Shown: positions 24,674-33,950 of the stretch, piece after piece
Layout: each line of letters starts with the position of its first letter
Position numbering within the stretch: position 1 is the stretch's first letter
Assembly (NCBI GenBank): GCA_050246015.1
Contig: JBFWWU010000007.1
Location: forward strand, 62,001 to 126,000
Direction: 5' to 3'
Length of the DNA stretch: 64,000 bases
Origin: JTS-AC122 sp050246015
Lineage (GTDB): Bacteria > Planctomycetota > Phycisphaerae > Phycisphaerales > UBA1924
The notes under the pieces: generated by a model
The model's input: the letters and a program-made list of their open reading frames with translations, nothing else
What the model was told of the DNA's origin: nothing
Database searches by the model: none
Made by a program: the position numbers and the translations under genes

Positions 24674-26158
24674 TCACGCTTCAGCGGCGGTCTTCGCCAA
24701 GCCTCGCTCGATGACGCTGAACACGCGGGGCCAGTCGGCCTGGTTGAACGCCGGCAGGGGGGGGAGCATGCGGATGTGGTAGGGGCCGTGCCCGCAGTAG
24801 AAGACGATGGCGCCTTCGTCGAAGAGGTGCTTGCAGGCCTTGTTGACGAGGTCCTTTTTGCCGCCGAAGGGGGTGAAGCGCATCATGCCGCCGTTGCCGC
24901 CGACGATATCGGTGACGTCGCGGTTGGCGGGGAACCAGTCGGGGTGCTTGGCGGCGAGAGCGCGGACGTTTTCGGTGAAGAGGCGGTGATGGCGGGCGAA
25001 GAGGCCGTCGGGCCCGTAGTAGTCGCCGTCGCGGAGGGTCTTGAGGACGTAGTTGCCGACTTTGAAAGCGACGGCGGGGGAAGTGAAGGTGCCCGAGAGC
25101 AGGCCCGGGCCGGGGTTGTACTCTTCCGTGAAGAGGGTGGCGCAGGCCTGGGTCATCTTGCCGACGGTGAAGACGTCGATGTATTCACCGAGGCCGAGGC
25201 GCTCAAAGGCGAACATGCTCTCGGTGCGGCCGAAGGCCTGGATCTCGTCGTCCCACACGGCGATCTTGTTCTCTTTGCAGATGTCCATGAGGGTGGTGAA
25301 GTATTCGCGCGGGGCGGTGTTGAAGCCGCCCTCGCCCTGAACGAGTTCGAAGATGAAGGCGGCGTGCTGGCGTGGGTAGCGTTCGATGTACTCGCGGAGG
25401 CGGGCGGCGCACTGGTCGATGTGGCGTGCCTTGCCGATTTCCTGGGCGATGGCCTCGTTGTAAAAGGGCATGTAATCGACGAGGGTGGAGAGGGGGATTC
25501 CCTGGCGGTAGCCCGCGGTGTCGCCGATCTGGCACATGGTGACGCTTCGTCCCATGAAGCAGTCCTTGAAGGCAATGACGCGCGGGGCCGGGGCGTTTTT
25601 CTGATAGCAGATCTTGATGGCGTTCTCGTTGGCCATGCACCCGCTGGTCGCGCAGTAGCAGTATTTCAAGCGAGAGTATTTGCGGGCCTCGTGGAGGAGG
25701 GTCTCGGCGAACTCGTACGCGTCGAAGCCGGACTGGAGATTCCCGTTCTGAACGATGTCGCCGATGGAGCCTTCGATGGAGGCGGCGATGACGCCGGGGT
25801 GGGAGTGGCCGAAGAAGTGGACGCCGATGCCGCAGATGAGGTCCCACTTGACGGAACCGTCGAGGAGTTCCACGAGAGGCCCGTTGCCGGCGCCGGAGGA
25901 GAGGTAGGGGTAGAGGAGGCCTCGGCCGCGGGTGTCGCTGGCGCGCTTGAGGTATTCGTCGTAGGAGACACGGAGAGATTCGACGGGCCCGCGCTCGCCG
26001 GTGAGTTTGGCGGAGCGGGCCTGCACTTCGCGGACGATCTGCTCGGTGGCTTGTCGGATGACGGGGCTGGAGAAGAGTTCGTGGCCGACGGTGTGGGGGG
26101 GGGGAGTATCGGACGAACCGACGCTCGCGTGAGAACCGGACGCGGCAATGCTGGACAT
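24674..26158 (-). CDS. Class III PLP-dependent aminotransferase
   Basis: A 494-residue cytoplasmic fold-type I aminotransferase of class III, the group that includes acetylornithine, GABA and lysine 6-aminotransferases. Visible blocks are WDLICGIGVHFFGHSHPGV, CYCATSGCMANENAIKI, the PLP-phosphate and Asp region FELVQGEGGFNTAPREYF then VWDDEIQAFGRT, and the likely Schiff-base Lys in FTVGKMTQACATLF. The active-site Asp is in VWDDEI. The substrate cannot be assigned. The ATG at 26158 has GAGG at good spacing and begins the coherent protein; the longer frame upstream overlaps guaA. Divergent from guaA with 166 bases between. Confidence 0.88.
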   Translation of the reverse strand: MSSIAASGSHASVGSSDTPPPHTVGHELFSSPVIRQATEQIVREVQARSAKLTGERGPVESLRVSYDEYLKRASDTRGRGLLYPYLSSGAGNGPLVELLDGSVKWDLICGIGVHFFGHSHPGVIAASIEGSIGDIVQNGNLQSGFDAYEFAETLLHEARKYSRLKYCYCATSGCMANENAIKICYQKNAPAPRVIAFKDCFMGRSVTMCQIGDTAGYRQGIPLSTLVDYMPFYNEAIAQEIGKARHIDQCAARLREYIERYPRQHAAFIFELVQGEGGFNTAPREYFTTLMDICKENKIAVWDDEIQAFGRTESMFAFERLGLGEYIDVFTVGKMTQACATLFTEEYNPGPGLLSGTFTSPAVAFKVGNYVLKTLRDGDYYGPDGLFARHHRLFTENVRALAAKHPDWFPANRDVTDIVGGNGGMMRFTPFGGKKDLVNKACKHLFDEGAIVFYCGHGPYHIRMLPPLPAFNQADWPRVFSVIERGLAKTAAEA

Positions 26159-26324
26159 GATGAAACCTCGAAAGACGCCGGCGGTCGGCGGGTCTCGACG
26201 TTCGATCCCCGTCCCCGGGCACGTGCCCGGGCCGACTGCTTGGATGATGGTATCGGTTCGGAGCGTGGCGGAATCAAGGGGCATCCCGACGCGGTGGGGG
26301 GCGGCGGCATATCGTTCACGCCTC

Positions 26325-27971
26325 ATGGCTGAAACCACATCAGGCGCCGGCGCGTCGCAGGGCGGGGGTTCAACCCCGCCGTCGGCCGCGAACCTCCCGC
26401 ACGACGAAGTCATCGCGATCCTGGACTTTGGCTCGCAGACGGCGCAGCTCATCGCGCGGCGGGTGCGCGAGGCGGGAGCGTTCTCGCTGCTGATGGCGCC
26501 ATCGACCACGCCGGCGCAGATCGCTGCGCTCAAGCCCAAGGGGATCATTCTTTCCGGCGGCCCCCGCAGTGTGTACGACGCCGGGGCCCCGACGTGCGAC
26601 CCGAAGATACTGGCGATGGGGATTCCGGTGCTGGGGATCTGTTATGGGATGCAGTTGGCGTGCCAACTGCTGGGCGGCACGGTGAAGCATCACGACCGAC
26701 GCGAACTGGGGCGTGCGAACCTCCTGATCCGCGACCGCTCGGACCTGTTCCACGCGATCCCGGAACGGACCAGCGTGTGGATGAACCACGGCGATCAAGT
26801 GACGGACCTGGGCACTGAACTGTCCAAGCGACTGCCCGGAGCCACGACGAAGGTGCTGGCATCGACGGATACGTGCCCGATCGCCGCCGTGGGGATCCAG
26901 AGTCCGACGACGCGGTTCCTGGGCGTGCAGTTCCATCCGGAAGTAACGCACACGCCGCACGGCGTGGACATCATCCAGAACTTCCTGTACGAGATCTGCA
27001 AGTGCTCGGGCTCGTGGCGCATGTCCGACTTCGTGAACACGGCGATGGACCGAGCGCGGACGCAGATCGGCAAGGACCGCGTGATCTGCGGCTTGTCGGG
27101 CGGGGTCGATTCGTCGGTGTGCGCCGCGCTGTTGCACAAGGCGGTGGGGAACCAGTTGACGTGCATATTCGTTGACACCGGGCTGCTGCGCAAGAACGAG
27201 CGGGACCTGGTCGAGACGACGTTCCGCGATCATTTCGACATCGACCTGCGCGTGGTGGACGCGAGCCGGGAGTTTCTTTCGGATCTGGCGGGTGTGACGG
27301 AGCCGCAGGAGAAGCGCCGGCGGATCGGGCACCGGTTCATCGACGTGTTCAACAAGGCGGCCGCCGAGTTCAGCGACGCGCACTTCCTGGCGCAAGGCAC
27401 GTTGTACCCCGACGTGATCGAGTCCGGGCACGGGCACAGCGGGCAGTCGGCGAACATCAAACTGCACCACAACGTCGGGGGGCTACCGAAAGACTTGACG
27501 TTCAAACTGGTCGAGCCGCTGCGGGACTTGTTCAAGGACGAGGTGCGGAAACTAGGCGAGGTGCTGGGGCTGCCGGATCAGATCGTGTGGCGGCACCCGT
27601 TCCCCGGGCCGGGGCTGGCGGTGCGTGTGCTGGGTGAGGTGAGCGAGCCGAAACTGGCGGTGCTGCGGGACTGCGATGAGATTTTGATCGAGGAGATCGT
27701 GGCGGCGAACCTGTACCGCGCGACGAGTCAGGTGTTCGCGGTGCTGCTGCCGGTGCGGAGCGTCGGGATCACGGGGGATGGGCGGTCGTACGACAGCGTG
27801 GTGGCGATCCGGAGCGTGGACACACAGGACTTCATGACGGCGGACTGGTCGCGGTTGCCGCACGAAGTGCTGGCGATGGTATCGAACCGGATCATCAACG
27901 AGGTGAAGGGGGTGAACCGGGTGGTGTACGACATTTCGAGCAAGCCGCCGGCGACGATTGAGTGGGAGTAG
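26325..27971 (+). CDS. guaA: GMP synthase (glutamine-hydrolysing)
   Basis: Cytoplasmic enzyme making GMP from XMP, ATP and glutamine. It has 548 residues. The class I glutamine amidotransferase domain (about 25-220) has the nucleophile Cys106 in GICYGMQLACQLLGG and His204/Glu206 in VQFHPEVTHT. The ATP-pyrophosphatase domain has the PP-loop SGGVDSS (258-264). The C-terminal dimerisation domain ends NRVVYDISSKPPATIEWE, the universal GuaA ending. The N-terminus has a 25-residue Ser/Gly/Pro extension. The ATG at 26325 was chosen since further upstream lies the start of the divergent aminotransferase. Confidence 0.97.
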   Translation: MAETTSGAGASQGGGSTPPSAANLPHDEVIAILDFGSQTAQLIARRVREAGAFSLLMAPSTTPAQIAALKPKGIILSGGPRSVYDAGAPTCDPKILAMGIPVLGICYGMQLACQLLGGTVKHHDRRELGRANLLIRDRSDLFHAIPERTSVWMNHGDQVTDLGTELSKRLPGATTKVLASTDTCPIAAVGIQSPTTRFLGVQFHPEVTHTPHGVDIIQNFLYEICKCSGSWRMSDFVNTAMDRARTQIGKDRVICGLSGGVDSSVCAALLHKAVGNQLTCIFVDTGLLRKNERDLVETTFRDHFDIDLRVVDASREFLSDLAGVTEPQEKRRRIGHRFIDVFNKAAAEFSDAHFLAQGTLYPDVIESGHGHSGQSANIKLHHNVGGLPKDLTFKLVEPLRDLFKDEVRKLGEVLGLPDQIVWRHPFPGPGLAVRVLGEVSEPKLAVLRDCDEILIEEIVAANLYRATSQVFAVLLPVRSVGITGDGRSYDSVVAIRSVDTQDFMTADWSRLPHEVLAMVSNRIINEVKGVNRVVYDISSKPPATIEWE

Positions 27972-28070
27972 GGGCGTGGTGCGGTGGTGCGGCACGGATA
28001 ACTCGCCGACCGGCGCGGTCAGGCGCCAGCCAGTGCAGTGATCTGGAAGTGATTGCCATACGATTCCGCG

Positions 28071-30227
28071 ATGCCCGATCCTGTTCCTGCACCCGAATCA
28101 ACGCAACGTCCCGTCTCTCATTCCAGCCGCCTCCGATTTCGCGACTACATGATCCGCCGCAAGAAGGCGGGCGCGGATGAGCGGGTGAACCTGATGGGGG
28201 CGGCCGCGGCGAAGCAGGACGGGGCGGGCCGCGCGGATGCCGGGGGCTCCGACGAGAAGCCGGAACGCAAGGGCAAGAAAAAGAGACTCAAACGATCCTT
28301 CTGGACGCTCCTGCGCGCGTTCTGGAAACTGCTTCGCGGGCGGCACCACACGGTGTACTTCGGCGTGGCGACCGTGACGTGTTCGACGCTGCTGGCTTTG
28401 ATCCCGCCCGCGGCGACGAAGGTGACGCTGGACTTTGTGCTCTCGCCGACGCCGCGTCCGGAGGCGCTGCGGAACTGGCTCCATGCGCCGGCATGGGTGC
28501 CGATTCCTGAGACGCCGCGGGGTCAACTCTTTGCGGTGTGCGGCGTGCTGGTGGCGGTGTCGCTGGTCAGCGTGTGCATCGGCATCAGCGGGCGCTACCA
28601 GATGACGCGGCTGACGAAACTGCTCCAGGTGCGCGTGCGCAAGATGGTGTTCGATCACGCCGTCCGGCTGCCGCTGCATCGCGTGCACCAGATCAAGTCG
28701 GGGGGCGTCGCGAGCATCCTGCGTGAAGACGCCGGCGGGGCGGCGGAACTGCTGTTCAGCCTCCTCTACAACCCGTGGAAGGCGATCGTGCAACTTGTCG
28801 GCACGCTGGTGATCCTCGCCGTCGTCGATTGGAAACTGCTGCTGGGCGCGATCGCGGTGATCCCAGCGGCGTACTTCAGCCAGAAGACATGGATCAGCCG
28901 CATCCGCCCGATTTTCAGCGATATCCGGAACACGCGCACGCAGATCGACGCGCACGCCGCCGAGGCGTTCGGGGGGATGCGCGTCGTCCGCGGGTTCAAC
29001 CGTCAGCGCGGCGAGTCGGCACGGTTCATTCGCGGCAACGACCTGATGGCCAGGCAGGAACTGCTCGCGTGGTGGTGGTCACGCATCCTCGAGATCATCT
29101 GGCTCATCATGCTCCCGGTGGCGTCGGCGGCGGTGCTGCTGTACGGTGGGACGCGCGTGCTTGCGGGCACCCTCACGCTCGGCGACCTCATGATGTTCTC
29201 GTTCTACCTGCTGATGCTGCTGGGGCCGCTGGAATCGCTGACGAACAGCGCCACGGCGATCCAGAACCAACTCGCGGGGTTTGATCGCGTCCTGGATCTC
29301 ACGTCCGAACCGGTTGAACTCACGGGGCGAGCGGAGGGGGCAAAGGCGGAGGAGTCGCCAGAGCGTCCAGCCGCGACGGGGCCGGAATCGCTCCACAGTC
29401 GCAACGGGACCTCGGCGCGGCCGGCGGTGCAGTCTCGGAGCGGGACGGAACTACTTCCGGCGGCGAACCTCTCGTTCGAGAACGTGTCGTTCTCGTATCC
29501 CAACCACTCGGAGCGAGTGCTGCGGAATATCACGCTCGACGTGCCGGCGGGGACCACGGTCGCGCTGGTGGGGCGCAGCGGCGCGGGCAAGACGACGCTG
29601 TGCAACCTGGTGGCCCGCTTTTATGATCCGACCGAGGGGCGGATCCGGTTCGATGGCCGGGACCTGCGCGATATCCCGGTCGATGAGTACCGCCGGGGGC
29701 TGGGGATCGTTGAGCAGGACGTATTTCTCTTTGACGGAACGGTGGGGGAGAACATTGGGTACGCGAGGCGCCACGCGACGCCCGCGCAGATCCGCGACGC
29801 CGCCGTCGCCGCGCACGCCGATGAGTTCATCCAGCGACTCGAACACGGGTACGACACGATCATCGGGGAGCGCGGGGTGCGTCTCTCGGGCGGACAGAAG
29901 CAGCGAATCGCGATTGCCCGGGCGATCCTGGCGGACCCGCGGATCCTGATCCTCGACGAGGCGACGAGCAACCTGGATTCCGAGAGCGAGGCGCTGATAC
30001 AGGTCTCGCTGTCCAGCCTGATGCGCGGGCGCACGGCGCTGGTCATCGCGCACCGGCTGAGCACGATCCGCGGCGCGGACCTGATCGTCGTGCTGGAGCA
30101 TGGGCGGATCATCGAACAGGGGTCGCACGAGGCGCTGCTTGCCGCGGGTGGACGATACGCGGAGATGCTCGAGTTGCAACTCCACCCGGAGCGAGCCGCG
30201 GAGCGCCGGCAGCCGGCGGGGAGTTGA
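28071..30227 (+). CDS. ABC exporter, fused permease and ATPase (MsbA-like)
   Basis: A 718-residue ABC half-exporter of the inner membrane. About 90 residues at the N-terminus are basic and low complexity. Six membrane helices follow between about 100 and 400. The nucleotide-binding domain has Walker A GRSGAGKTT (501-509), signature VRLSGGQKQR, Walker B ILILDEATSNLDSES and the H-loop VIAHRLSTIR. It resembles MsbA and lipid or multidrug exporters; the substrate is unknown. A Pro/Ser/Glu-rich loop (about 415-465) separates the two domains and is longer than usual. A TTG at 28053 is in frame, but the ATG was preferred. Same strand as the ADH downstream, 75 bases apart. Confidence 0.9.
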   Translation: MPDPVPAPESTQRPVSHSSRLRFRDYMIRRKKAGADERVNLMGAAAAKQDGAGRADAGGSDEKPERKGKKKRLKRSFWTLLRAFWKLLRGRHHTVYFGVATVTCSTLLALIPPAATKVTLDFVLSPTPRPEALRNWLHAPAWVPIPETPRGQLFAVCGVLVAVSLVSVCIGISGRYQMTRLTKLLQVRVRKMVFDHAVRLPLHRVHQIKSGGVASILREDAGGAAELLFSLLYNPWKAIVQLVGTLVILAVVDWKLLLGAIAVIPAAYFSQKTWISRIRPIFSDIRNTRTQIDAHAAEAFGGMRVVRGFNRQRGESARFIRGNDLMARQELLAWWWSRILEIIWLIMLPVASAAVLLYGGTRVLAGTLTLGDLMMFSFYLLMLLGPLESLTNSATAIQNQLAGFDRVLDLTSEPVELTGRAEGAKAEESPERPAATGPESLHSRNGTSARPAVQSRSGTELLPAANLSFENVSFSYPNHSERVLRNITLDVPAGTTVALVGRSGAGKTTLCNLVARFYDPTEGRIRFDGRDLRDIPVDEYRRGLGIVEQDVFLFDGTVGENIGYARRHATPAQIRDAAVAAHADEFIQRLEHGYDTIIGERGVRLSGGQKQRIAIARAILADPRILILDEATSNLDSESEALIQVSLSSLMRGRTALVIAHRLSTIRGADLIVVLEHGRIIEQGSHEALLAAGGRYAEMLELQLHPERAAERRQPAGS

Positions 30228-30302
30228 GGGCGGCGCGGGGGGGACGGGGAGCGGGGGGGCGTCGGCACGACGCTACACTGCCGCCCGTAGCAAGGAGATC
30301 GC

Positions 30303-31349
30303 ATGACGACTCGCGCCTATGCCGCCACCTCGCCAGCCGCCGCGCTGGCGCCGTTTTCCATCACTCGTCGCGAGCCCACGCCGACGGACGTGGAGATCGA
30401 CATTCTGTACTGCGGTGTGTGCCATTCGGACCTGCACTTTGCGAGAAACGAGTGGGGGTTCACGACGTATCCGGTGGTGCCGGGGCACGAAATCCTGGGA
30501 CGGGTGACGCGCGTGGGGTCGCGGGTGAAGTCGTTCAGGTCGGGGGACCTGGCGGCGGTCGGGTGCCTCGTGGATTCCTGTCGAACGTGCTCGAGTTGCG
30601 TGCGCGGGCTCGAACAGTTCTGTCTGGGCGGGCCGGTCTTTTCGTACAACGGGCCCGACAAGCACACGGGGGGCGTGACGTACGGCGGGTACTCGGAAAA
30701 GATCGTCTGCGACGAGGCGTTTACGCTGAAAGTGCCGGCGAACCTGGACCCGGCGCGGGCCGCGCCACTGCTGTGCGCGGGGATCACGACCTATTCGCCG
30801 CTCAGGAAGTGGGGCGCCGGTCCGGGCCAGCGTGTGGGCATCGTGGGGCTCGGGGGGCTGGGGCATATGGGAGTAAAGTTTGCCCGCGCGATGGGGGCGC
30901 ACGTGGTGCTGTTTACCACGTCGGAAAGCAAGGCGGCCGACGGGCTGCAACTGGGCGCGCACGAGGTCGTCATCTCGCGCAACGCCGACGCGATGGGCAA
31001 GCAAGCGCGATCGTTTGACATGATCCTCGATACGGTCTCGGCCGACCATGACTTGAACGCGTACCTGGGGATGCTGAAACTGGACGGCACGCTCGTGCTG
31101 GTGGGCGCCCCGCCGAATCCGCAGCCGATCGGGGTGTTCGGGCTTCTGATGCCGCGGCGTCAGATTGCCGGGTCACTCATCGGCGGAATCGCGGAGACGC
31201 AGGAGATGCTGGACTTCTGCGGCCAGAAGAACATCGTGTGCGACATCGAGATGATCCGGATGCAGCAGATCAACGAGGCGTACGAGCGGATGCTCCGCAG
31301 CGATGTGAAGTACCGATTCGTGATCGACATGTCGTCGCTGAAGGGGTGA
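30303..31349 (+). CDS. Zinc-dependent NAD(P) alcohol dehydrogenase (CAD/YahK type)
   Basis: A 348-residue medium-chain dehydrogenase of the cinnamyl-alcohol-dehydrogenase branch, reducing aldehydes with NADPH. The catalytic Zn site includes CGVCHSDLH and GHEILGRVTRVG. The structural Zn Cys cluster is in VDSCRTCSSCVRGLEQFC. The nucleotide-binding GIVGLGGLGHMGVKFARAMG is followed by TTSESKAADGLQLGAHEVV. Substrate range is broad in this family. AAGGAG precedes the ATG at eight bases. Its stop lies two bases from that of the convergent HAF-repeat dockerin gene. Confidence 0.93.
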   Translation: MTTRAYAATSPAAALAPFSITRREPTPTDVEIDILYCGVCHSDLHFARNEWGFTTYPVVPGHEILGRVTRVGSRVKSFRSGDLAAVGCLVDSCRTCSSCVRGLEQFCLGGPVFSYNGPDKHTGGVTYGGYSEKIVCDEAFTLKVPANLDPARAAPLLCAGITTYSPLRKWGAGPGQRVGIVGLGGLGHMGVKFARAMGAHVVLFTTSESKAADGLQLGAHEVVISRNADAMGKQARSFDMILDTVSADHDLNAYLGMLKLDGTLVLVGAPPNPQPIGVFGLLMPRRQIAGSLIGGIAETQEMLDFCGQKNIVCDIEMIRMQQINEAYERMLRSDVKYRFVIDMSSLKG

Positions 31350-31351
31350 CG

Positions 31352-32569
31352 TCAGCAGCCGACGGGCGGGGCGAAGAGGCAGGCGATGAAGTCGAAAAAG
31401 TCCTGGCTGTCAGTCGCGCCGCTGTGGTTGAAGTCGGCGTTGCTGTCGAAGAAGGCGGTGAGGAAGTCGAAGAAGTCCTGGGAACTGATCGTGCCGTCGG
31501 TGTTCCAGTCGCAGGGGCACGAAGGGGGCACGGGGATCATGGCGTACGCCCGGATCTGCCCGTTGAAGAGGCCGGTGCCGACGATCGTGCCGCTCTCGCT
31601 GATCCCCAGCGCCGATGACGAGGTGTTCATGGCCAGGTCCCACCCGGTGCCGGCTGGAATCAGGTCCTGCAATCGGTAGGTGCTGGCGCCGTCGAACAGG
31701 AAGGGGACGGCGAAGGCGCCGCTGGCGGTGCCGACGGCCCAGCCGCTGGAGTTGACGGCGCGGGCCGACCCCTGGCTCGTCCCGGGTGGTAAGGGGATGG
31801 CGGTCGAGCGATGGACCGCGTCCCAGATGAACGGCAACCCGCTGCCTTGATTGAGCATGCTGGACCCAACGACGTACCCGTTCTCGCTGACATCGAACGT
31901 CAGCGCTCCGTTGAGCCCCGGCAGCGGGGGGATTTCCACGGCGGTGCCGGACGGGTGGTTGTAGAGAATGCCGACGTTTCGAGCGGCGTTGTTCGGATCG
32001 ATCCCCTGGCCGACGACCTGCCCGGCGTCATTGATCCGGAACGCGACGCGAAGGAACGCGCCGCCCGGAGTCGAGGTGGTGATGGCCGAGGGAACGCCGC
32101 CGCTCCAGATGACGGCGAACTCCGCGGAACCGCTGCTGTTGGAGCCGACGACTTGACCAGCGCTATTGACGTCACTGGCGCGCCCGACGGTCTGAGGCGA
32201 GATGAGCGGCAACTGCGAGGCCACGCCCCCGGTCCATAGCACGGGGAGCGAGCCGGCGCCCGACAACGTGGTGCTTGCATTTCCGACGACCAGTCCGGTG
32301 TCGTTGGCGCCGTTTCCGACGTAGAAGGTGCGTCCGGGGAACGTTCCCAGGCCCATGATCCCGCCGACGCTCGTCCAAGAGAACGCGGTGGCGGTTGTTC
32401 CGACGGAGCGGCCGAACCCAACGCCGCCGGGAGAGATGCCGAACCCCTGAGCGGCGGAGTCGGTCATGTTGACCGTTCCTATGTTGACGATGGTGTACTG
32501 CGGCTGAGCGAAGGCGCTCGCACCCGAGAAGACCAGCAGTGCCGCTGCCTGAGCGATGGAGTGCTTCAT
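31352..32569 (-). CDS. Secreted HAF-repeat protein with GC-type dockerin tail
   Basis: A 405-residue secreted protein. The signal peptide MKHSIAQAAALLVFSGASAFA is followed by six or more degenerate units of the HAF-repeat kind. Examples are NDTGLVVGNAS, NSAGQVVGSNS, NDAGQVVGQGI, SENGYVVGSSM, NSSGWAVGTAS and SESGTIVGTGL. These probably form a beta-propeller. The final 55 residues are the dockerin-like tail: CPCDWN, SSQDFFDFLTAFF, DSQDFFDFIACLF and a terminal Gly-Cys. The function is unknown. The ATG at 32569 gives the signal peptide. Divergent from the HTH regulator gene, with palindromic sites between. Confidence 0.88.
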   Translation of the reverse strand: MKHSIAQAAALLVFSGASAFAQPQYTIVNIGTVNMTDSAAQGFGISPGGVGFGRSVGTTATAFSWTSVGGIMGLGTFPGRTFYVGNGANDTGLVVGNASTTLSGAGSLPVLWTGGVASQLPLISPQTVGRASDVNSAGQVVGSNSSGSAEFAVIWSGGVPSAITTSTPGGAFLRVAFRINDAGQVVGQGIDPNNAARNVGILYNHPSGTAVEIPPLPGLNGALTFDVSENGYVVGSSMLNQGSGLPFIWDAVHRSTAIPLPPGTSQGSARAVNSSGWAVGTASGAFAVPFLFDGASTYRLQDLIPAGTGWDLAMNTSSSALGISESGTIVGTGLFNGQIRAYAMIPVPPSCPCDWNTDGTISSQDFFDFLTAFFDSNADFNHSGATDSQDFFDFIACLFAPPVGC

Positions 32570-32647
32570 AATCGCGATCCGCGTGAGAGTGTGGTCGGAA
32601 GGGGGGAGAGGAAAAGGTACCACTGCGTGGATGAGCGTCAAGCCAAA

Positions 32648-32687
32648 CGTAAATATTTACGATAAAAACGAAATATTTACAATATTG
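32648..32687. promoter_or_regulatory. Palindromic operator-like sites between HAF gene and HTH regulator
   Basis: A perfect 14-bp palindrome CGTAAATATTTACG (32648-32661) is followed exactly 20 bases on by a degenerate copy, CGAAATATTTACA (32669-32681), and a small palindrome CAATATTG (32680-32687). The DNA is much more AT-rich than the surroundings. Two sites two helical turns apart, just upstream of a regulator gene, suggest autoregulation; this is inference. Confidence 0.55.
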
Positions 32688-32737
32688 GTGTCTCGAGAAT
32701 CGTGTAAGATGTTGTCACGATTGAGGGATCTACGACC

Positions 32738-33946
32738 ATGCCTACCGCCGTGCCGCACGCACCGATCGACCTGTCACACATTGGACACGACCTTCAGCGG
32801 TCGCTGCGGGTGCTGCTGGAGGCGATACCTGGGACGCCGCATCGACCCTCGTCGCTTTCGGAACAGGTGGGTGTGAGCCGGGTGACAGTGAGCAAACTTC
32901 TGGGAGCGTTGCAGCGCACGAGTCCGTATGAGTTTCTGGAAGCGATCCCGGGCCCGGAATCGTTGCGGCTGGTGGTCCTGGCGGCAGAGAATCTGCGGGT
33001 CGAGCGGTCGGCGGTGGAGAACGCCAGCGCGGCGATCGAGCGATTCAGCATGCTGATCCGTGAGCGGTTCGGGACGCGCACGGCCCTCAACGCGGCGATC
33101 GGCGCGAGGTCGGACTCGCTGCGGGCGCGAACGGAGTTGCTGGGGCGCACGGAAGCATTCAAGGGGATGCGGCAGGTGCTGGGGGTGGAGGCGGAAACGT
33201 GGCTCACGTCCATGCTGTTCGCCCCGTCGCGGGAGGATCCCGAGGCGATCGAGGTGGCGAACATCCAGGGGGCGCTGGGGCTGCGCCGGCTGCGCGCGGA
33301 CCGGGAGATCTATTTTTCGGTCGGGCCGCCATACCGCGATCCGGCGAGCGAGCCGACGCTGGCGCCGAGTCCGGTGACGTTTGACGACCTGTACACGCAC
33401 GAGCCGGCAAAGATCGAGACATCGCGCGTGAACGGGCAGATCCGTCACCGGCTCATCGATGAACGGCTTGGGAAGCACGCGGTGGCGGACATGCTCGCGG
33501 TGGGACACAACGCGCGCGGATCGCGGCGGTACGCGACGGAAGACTCGCGGCGGCGCGGGGTCTCGCTCTTCGTGGATGTGCCGGTCCGCCTGCTGGTCTG
33601 CGACGCGCTCATTCATGAGTCACTGTTTCCCGGTTCCGAGGCCGAGTTGCTCATTTTCAATACCGCGGCGCGGGGGCCGGCGAATCCGAATGATCCGACG
33701 CGTGATCTGGACCGGGTCCCGGTGATGGAGGCGCCGAAACTTGTGCACGATGGGCCGCCGAGGTTCGAGGTGCCGGAGGTGCCGAACTACGGTCGCATGA
33801 TCGAGCGGCTCTGCGGACACCTGCATCGCGATCCGGCGAAGTTCCGTGTATACCGCGTCCGGATCGCGTATCCGGTGTACGGGTTTCAGTACGTGATGGC
33901 GTTTGAGGCTCCGTTGCAGCCGGGCCCCGAGGCTGCGGCCGGGTAA
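32738..33946 (+). CDS. Helix-turn-helix transcriptional regulator of unknown family
   Basis: A 402-residue protein. An N-terminal DNA-binding domain (about 10-75) contains a clear helix-turn-helix, PSSLSEQVGVSRVTVSKLLGAL split at its turn, recalling MarR/IclR-type winged helices. It is followed by a helical segment (about 75-150). The C-terminal 250 residues form an unrecognised domain with SVGPPYRDP, MLAVGHNARGSRRYATED and VYGFQYVMAFEAPL. No ligand-binding family could be named. GAGGG lies upstream of the ATG. The palindromes at 32648-32687 lie about 50 bases upstream, and the HAF-repeat dockerin gene is divergent, so one or both may be targets. Confidence 0.75.
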   Translation: MPTAVPHAPIDLSHIGHDLQRSLRVLLEAIPGTPHRPSSLSEQVGVSRVTVSKLLGALQRTSPYEFLEAIPGPESLRLVVLAAENLRVERSAVENASAAIERFSMLIRERFGTRTALNAAIGARSDSLRARTELLGRTEAFKGMRQVLGVEAETWLTSMLFAPSREDPEAIEVANIQGALGLRRLRADREIYFSVGPPYRDPASEPTLAPSPVTFDDLYTHEPAKIETSRVNGQIRHRLIDERLGKHAVADMLAVGHNARGSRRYATEDSRRRGVSLFVDVPVRLLVCDALIHESLFPGSEAELLIFNTAARGPANPNDPTRDLDRVPVMEAPKLVHDGPPRFEVPEVPNYGRMIERLCGHLHRDPAKFRVYRVRIAYPVYGFQYVMAFEAPLQPGPEAAAG

Positions 33947-33950
33947 GGTG

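Noticed and set aside
24653..26332. 559-codon plus-strand ORF antisense to the aminotransferase
   Set aside because: The aminotransferase motifs on the minus strand are complete. The antisense frame is Val/Gly/Glu shadow.
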